A stretch of DNA of 9,267 nucleotides from Deltaproteobacteria bacterium (GTDB taxonomy: Bacteria; Myxococcota_A; UBA9160; SZUA-336): positions 1 to 9,267 of the forward strand of contig DAOUZG010000051.1 of assembly GCA_030665705.1 (NCBI GenBank), read 5' to 3'. Under the pieces are notes generated by a model. That model saw nothing but the letters and a program-made list of their open reading frames with translations. It did no database searches and had not been told where the DNA came from. The number at the start of each line of letters is the position of its first letter. The first letter of the stretch is position 1. Made by a program: the position numbers and the translations under genes. This document shows positions 5,662 through 9,267 of the stretch, one piece after another.

Positions 5662-6513
5662 GTGACCCAGGTCGTCGACGGCAAGAAGCTCGCAGAGGAG
5701 GTTCGGGCAGAGGTCCGCGAACGGGTGGCCAAGCTCGAGGACGGGCCCCCGTGTCTCAGCGCGGTGCTCGTTGGAGAGAACCCCGCCTCCGGGATCTATG
5801 TCCGGAACAAGCGCCGCGCCTGCGAGGCCACGGGCATCCGATCGATCCAGATCGATCTTCCCGAGAGCACTTCAGAGGCGAGTCTTGTCAAGGAGGTCGA
5901 GAGGCTCAACGCGGACCCTTCCGTTCACGGGATTCTGGTCCAACTCCCCCTGCCCGACGGGATCAACCCGTATCGGGTCACGGGCGCAATCCGTCCCGAA
6001 AAGGACATCGACGGACTCCACCCCGAGAACGTCGGGAAGCTCGTCGCAGGGCTCCCGGGCCTCTACCCGAACACTCCCCTCGGGATTCTCCACATCCTGG
6101 ACCGCTTCGAGGTTCCGATCGAGGGTCGGAGTGCCGTGGTCATCGGTCGGAGCGAGATCGTGGGCAAGCCCACGGCCTTCCTCCTCCTCCATCGGCATGC
6201 AACCGTGACCCTCTGCCACTCCCGAACCCGTGACCTCCCCGAGCGTGTTCGCGAGGCCGACATCCTCGTCGCGGCAGTGGGGCGTGCAAAGATGGTTCAG
6301 GGGAGCTGGATCAAGCCCGGCTCCGCCGTGATCGACGTCGGGATGAACCGCGTGGACGGAAAGCTGTGTGGTGATGTGGATTTCGATGGCGCGCTCGGGA
6401 CGGCCGCCGTACTCACTCCGGTGCCCGGCGGAGTCGGCCTGATGACCGTCGCGATGCTTCTCCGAAACACCGTGCGGGCCTTCGAACTGCAGCACGGCGT
6501 GACGGACGCTTGA
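5662..6513 (+). CDS. folD: Bifunctional methylene-THF dehydrogenase / methenyl-THF cyclohydrolase
   Basis: This 283-residue cytoplasmic enzyme interconverts 5,10-methylene-THF, methenyl-THF and 10-formyl-THF using NADP(H). Active-site residues are visible: Y46 and K50 in SGIYVRNK, Q94 in LVQLPLP, and D117 in EKDIDGLHPENVGKL, matching E. coli K54, Q98 and D121 with a constant offset. The Rossmann motif IGRSEIVGKP (161-170) and C-terminal TPVPGGVGLMT (252-262) are intact. The usual P-C-T-P is P-N-T-P here (136-139). The GTG start has AGGGG just upstream and matches the family N-terminus. Its stop overlaps gcvT. Product flow is coherent: the glycine cleavage system makes methylene-THF, which FolD oxidises toward formyl-THF for purines, or the reverse. 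Confidence 0.96.
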   Translation: MTQVVDGKKLAEEVRAEVRERVAKLEDGPPCLSAVLVGENPASGIYVRNKRRACEATGIRSIQIDLPESTSEASLVKEVERLNADPSVHGILVQLPLPDGINPYRVTGAIRPEKDIDGLHPENVGKLVAGLPGLYPNTPLGILHILDRFEVPIEGRSAVVIGRSEIVGKPTAFLLLHRHATVTLCHSRTRDLPERVREADILVAAVGRAKMVQGSWIKPGSAVIDVGMNRVDGKLCGDVDFDGALGTAAVLTPVPGGVGLMTVAMLLRNTVRAFELQHGVTDA

Positions 6514-7631
6514 GCGCCACCCCCCTCCGGACACCCCTGTACGAGCGCCATCGGGAGAGCGGAGCGCGCCTCGTCCCCTTCGCCGGGTTCTCGATGCCCC
6601 TGCTCTACTCCTCCATTATTGAGGAGCACCGAGCGGTGCGCACGGCGTTGGGGCTCTTCGACGTCTCCCACATGGGGGAGGCGTGGATCCGGGGGCCCGA
6701 GACCCTGACCCTGGCCCAAAAACTCTTCACAAACAGCGTAAGAGACCTCCCAGAAGGCCGTGTTCGATATGGGCTTTTCTGCCAGGACGACGGTGGAGTC
6801 ATCGACGACGTCACGCTGTTTCGCACCGGGCCCGACGAGGTGTTCTTCTGCCTGAACGCCTCCAACATCCAGGCGGACGTGGATTGGATGCGCTCGGTCC
6901 AGGAGCGCGAAGGGCTGGCCTGCGAAGTGCTGGACAAGAGCACCGACACGGGGCTGCTTGCGCTCCAGGGCCCCCTCGCTCCCGAGGTTGTCGGCCGTCT
7001 GCTCTCCTCCGACACCCCACTGCCCCGTCCGTGGCGGTTCGACGCCGTGCGCCTGGCGAACACGCCGGTGCTGCTCTCTCGGACGGGCTATACGGGAGAG
7101 GATGGGTTCGAAATCTTCGTGGGGGCCGATCAAGCCGTTCCCCTCTGGGATGCGATCCGCAGGGAGGCCGGCACACAGCTGGCGTTATGCGGGCTCGGGG
7201 CACGGGACACGCTCCGCACAGAGATGGCGTATCCCCTCTACGGTCACGAACTCGACCGCTCGCGTTCCCCGATCGAGGCCGGGCTCGAGCGCTTCTGCGC
7301 GTTCGGAAGCGGCTTCATCGGCGAGGAAGCCCTGGCTCGGCTCCGGGAAACCGGACCCCGAGAGCAACGTGTGGGCCTGGCGCTCGAGGGGCGCGCCGTC
7401 GGTCGACCAGGATTCCCCATCCTTGAGGGGGAGCGGGTTGGCACGGTCGAGGGGGAGCGGGTCGGCACGGTGACGAGCGGAACCTACGGACCGAGCGTCG
7501 AGCGATCGATCGCGATGGGATATGTTCCCGGCGAGTACGCCGGAGTGGGCAGGCGGCTCGCCGTCGAAATTCGGGGGCGGCGGGTTCCGTGTGAGGTCGC
7601 GAAAACCCCGTTTTACGACAGGAAGCGCTGA
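6510..7631 (+). CDS. gcvT: Glycine cleavage system T protein (aminomethyltransferase)
   Basis: A 373-residue cytoplasmic enzyme that moves the aminomethyl carbon from lipoyl-GcvH to tetrahydrofolate, releasing ammonia. Landmarks are TPLYERHRESGARLVPFAGFSMPL (8-31, in two stretches), FDVSHMGE (50-57), GGVIDD with the probable catalytic aspartate D100, SRTGYTGEDGFEI (190-202), GLGARDTLRTEM (228-239) and YGHELD (244-249). The C-terminal barrel holds VTSGTYGPSVERSIAMGYV (321-339). An eight-residue block, EGERVGTV, occurs twice in a row (306-313 and 314-321) directly before the conserved TSG, an insertion relative to the usual family layout. Start is TTG at 6510, overlapping the folD stop (TTGA) without a clear ribosome site, so translation is probably coupled; no closer start fits the conserved N-terminus. 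Confidence 0.95.
   Translation: MSATPLRTPLYERHRESGARLVPFAGFSMPLLYSSIIEEHRAVRTALGLFDVSHMGEAWIRGPETLTLAQKLFTNSVRDLPEGRVRYGLFCQDDGGVIDDVTLFRTGPDEVFFCLNASNIQADVDWMRSVQEREGLACEVLDKSTDTGLLALQGPLAPEVVGRLLSSDTPLPRPWRFDAVRLANTPVLLSRTGYTGEDGFEIFVGADQAVPLWDAIRREAGTQLALCGLGARDTLRTEMAYPLYGHELDRSRSPIEAGLERFCAFGSGFIGEEALARLRETGPREQRVGLALEGRAVGRPGFPILEGERVGTVEGERVGTVTSGTYGPSVERSIAMGYVPGEYAGVGRRLAVEIRGRRVPCEVAKTPFYDRKR
7425..7472 (+). repeat. In-frame 24-bp tandem duplication within gcvT
   Basis: Units 7425-7448 and 7449-7472 each encode EGERVGTV. They differ only at two third-codon positions (GTT/GTC and GTC/GTG), both silent. The duplicated segment lies in the C-terminal domain just before the conserved V-T-S-G motif. 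Confidence 0.95.
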
Positions 7632-8038
7632 TGGCAGAGAAGACCTACGAAATCCCGGACGACTGTCGCTATACGCGAAGCGATGAGTGGGTCCACCTGG
7701 ACGGCACGATCGGCCGGATCGGAATCACCGACTACGCTCAGTCCGAGCTGTCGGACATCGTCTTCGTGGAACTGCCCGACGTCGGCACGCAGGTGGAGGT
7801 CGGTGAGGCCTTCGGCGTCGTCGAGTCGGTCAAGGCTGTCAACGACCTGATCTCTCCCGTGAGCGGAGAGATCGTGGACGTCCACCAATCCCTCGCGGAT
7901 CACCCCGAGTGGGTCAACGAGGACCCCTACGGCCGAGGCTGGATCGTCGCCATCGCTCCGGACGACCTGGACGAGGTCGACGCCCTGCTCTCCCCCGAGG
8001 AGTACGCGGCTTTTGTGGAGGAACGGGCTAGCCAGTGA
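7631..8038 (+). CDS. gcvH: Glycine cleavage system H protein (lipoyl carrier)
   Basis: A 135-residue cytoplasmic lipoyl-domain protein that shuttles the aminomethyl intermediate between GcvP, GcvT and GcvL. The lipoylated lysine is K68 in GVVESVKAVND. Flanking signatures are YTRSDEWV (14-21), GITDYAQSELSDIVFVELP (31-49), SPVSGEIVDVHQSL and VNEDPYGRGWIV. Length is normal for the family. ATG overlaps the gcvT stop by one base (TGATG), with AGGAAG about seven bases upstream. Directly downstream is gcvPA. Function requires a lipoate ligase or LipB/LipA elsewhere in the genome. Confidence 0.97.
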   Translation: MAEKTYEIPDDCRYTRSDEWVHLDGTIGRIGITDYAQSELSDIVFVELPDVGTQVEVGEAFGVVESVKAVNDLISPVSGEIVDVHQSLADHPEWVNEDPYGRGWIVAIAPDDLDEVDALLSPEEYAAFVEERASQ

Positions 8039-9267
8039 GCTACGTCCCCCACACTTCGGACGAAATCCAGCTGATGCTCGAGCACGTCGGGGCCACGAGT
8101 ATCGAGGCCCTCTTCGAGGCCGTCCCCGCTTCGCTGCGCGCGCGTGCCGAGCTCAAGCTGCCGCCGACGCTCGGGGAGCGATCTCTGCTGGAGTACCTGC
8201 AGAGCCTGGCGGCCCGGAACCGGTCGCTTGCCCGGGTGAGCGGCTTCCTCGGAGCCGGGTCCTACCACCACTTCATCCCGACGGTCGTCGACGCGATTGC
8301 ATCGCGGAGCGAGTTCGCCACCGCCTACACCCCGTATCAGGCCGAGGTCAGCCAGGGGACCCTGCAGGCGATCTTCGAATACCAGACGTTGATGTGCCAG
8401 CTCACCGGCCTCGACGTCGCGAACGCGTCCCTCTACGACGGAGCGTCGGCCACGGCCGAAGCGGTGCTTCTGGCGCTCCGGGCGACGCGGCGCCGACGCG
8501 TCTACCTCAGCCGGGGGCTCCACCCGCACTACGCCCAGGTGGTTCGAACCTACCTGCACGGGCTGGAGGCGGAGATCGAGGAGCTGCCGCTTGGCGAAGA
8601 TGGGCGTACGAAGCCAGGGGCACCGTTGGAAGACGCAGCGGCCGTGGTCGTCCAGTACCCGAACTTCTTCGGGTGCGTGGAGCCGGTAGAACGGCTCGCG
8701 GAGGCGGGGCACGAAGCGGGTGCGCTCCTCATCAGCACGACGGCCGAGCCGCTTGCCCTCGCCCTTCTTCGGCCGCCGGGCGAGCTCGGAGCCGACGTGG
8801 CGTGCGGGGAGGGGCAGAGCTTCGGCGTTCCCGTCAGCTTCGGCGGCCCCTCGGTCGGATTCCTCGCCGCACGCGGGAAGCTGGTCCGGCAGCTTCCCGG
8901 ACGCCTGATCGGCGAGACCGTCGACGCGCAGGGGCGGCGGGGCTTCGTGATGACGCTGACGACCCGGGAGCAGCACATCCGTCGAGAACGAGCCACGAGC
9001 AACATCTGTACGAACCAGGGCCTCTGCGCGCTTCGAGTCACGATCTACCTCGCGCTCCTCGGTCGGCGGGGGCTGCGCGAGCTGGCCGAGGCCAACCTCG
9101 CGCTCTCCTGCTACGCAAAACAGCGCCTCAAGACGGCCGGCCTGCGCCTGGTTCACTCCGCCCCGACCTTCAACGAATTCGTGGTCGAGGTTCCCGGAAT
9201 CGCTGAGCGCTACAGCGCCATCCTCGAGCGTGGCCTCCTTCCGGGCGTGATGCTCGAAGCGTACGAC
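8035..9267 (+). CDS. gcvPA: Glycine decarboxylase subunit 1, split type (partial, C-terminus off the window)
   Basis: An open frame of 411 codons runs from GTG at 8035 to the window edge without a stop. It is the alpha (P1) subunit of the two-subunit glycine dehydrogenase, which decarboxylates glycine and passes the aminomethyl group to GcvH. Motifs include SYVPHTSDEI at the start, GAGSYHHFIPTVVDAI, TAYTPYQAEVSQGTLQAIFE, NASLYDGASATAEA, SFGGPSVGFLAARGKLVRQL, GRLIGETVD and ERATSNICTNQGLCALR. In the split enzyme the PLP lysine is in subunit 2 (GcvPB), expected just downstream. Family length is about 440-450 residues, so roughly 30-40 are missing. The GTG overlaps the gcvH stop (GTGA); an adjacent reading frame over the same region is a shadow. 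Confidence 0.95.
   Translation, partial: MSYVPHTSDEIQLMLEHVGATSIEALFEAVPASLRARAELKLPPTLGERSLLEYLQSLAARNRSLARVSGFLGAGSYHHFIPTVVDAIASRSEFATAYTPYQAEVSQGTLQAIFEYQTLMCQLTGLDVANASLYDGASATAEAVLLALRATRRRRVYLSRGLHPHYAQVVRTYLHGLEAEIEELPLGEDGRTKPGAPLEDAAAVVVQYPNFFGCVEPVERLAEAGHEAGALLISTTAEPLALALLRPPGELGADVACGEGQSFGVPVSFGGPSVGFLAARGKLVRQLPGRLIGETVDAQGRRGFVMTLTTREQHIRRERATSNICTNQGLCALRVTIYLALLGRRGLRELAEANLALSCYAKQRLKTAGLRLVHSAPTFNEFVVEVPGIAERYSAILERGLLPGVMLEAYD

Noticed and set aside
6400..6512. Possible glycine riboswitch before gcvT
   Set aside because: The region is coding folD up to a four-base overlap with gcvT, and no tandem aptamer-like structure is visible; there is no leader space.
7927..9156. 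Long minus-strand open frame opposite gcvPA
   Set aside because: GcvPA motifs are intact on the plus strand across the same region; the antisense frame is a GC-bias shadow.
1..9267. CRISPR, mobile element, prophage, toxin-antitoxin or defence system
   Set aside because: No direct-repeat arrays, transposase, integrase, tRNA or compositional break is visible; almost every base belongs to a recognised housekeeping or transport gene.

Overview
The window is a GC-rich, densely packed bacterial chromosome segment with two divergent transcription units separated by about 50 bases near position 2060-2112. The left unit (minus strand) encodes Mla-type outer-membrane lipid transport. The right unit (plus strand) carries a housekeeping series ending in the glycine cleavage system. 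A Gram-negative envelope is implied by MlaE/MlaF and a lipoprotein. DivIVA and a split glycine decarboxylase (GcvPA) point away from enterobacteria. Together with the very high GC, this fits a deltaproteobacterium-like lineage (Myxococcota, Desulfobacterota, Binatota or similar). That placement is inference from gene content, not a proven assignment.

Left unit, read right to left: an unrecognised 165-residue lipoprotein, the MlaE permease, the MlaF ATPase, and the first codons of what is probably the MlaD/MCE substrate-binding protein, which runs off the window. The two complete junctions overlap (GTGA, TGATG), so the lipoprotein is probably co-expressed with the transporter.

Right unit: Maf (nucleotide pyrophosphatase), YggS (PLP homeostasis), ProC (proline synthesis), DivIVA (coiled-coil polar/division scaffold), a DUF167 protein, an FmdB-type zinc-ribbon protein, FolD (methylene-THF dehydrogenase/cyclohydrolase), GcvT, GcvH and most of GcvPA. 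Most neighbours overlap by 1 or 4 bases. The only real gaps are proC-divIVA (48 bases, with a hairpin over the proC stop codon), DUF167-FmdB (66 bases, with a possible promoter) and FmdB-folD (27 bases). FolD and GcvT/H/P form a coherent one-carbon module: glycine decarboxylation loads methylene-THF, which FolD interconverts with formyl-THF. YggS supports PLP supply, which GcvP requires.

I see no mobile element, CRISPR array, tRNA/rRNA or defence system, and no convincing new system. The points most worth a second look are the unassigned lipoprotein leading the mla operon, an in-frame 24-bp tandem duplication in gcvT, a 33-bp tandem duplication in the FmdB tail together with an altered zinc knuckle, and the hairpin at the proC-divIVA junction.
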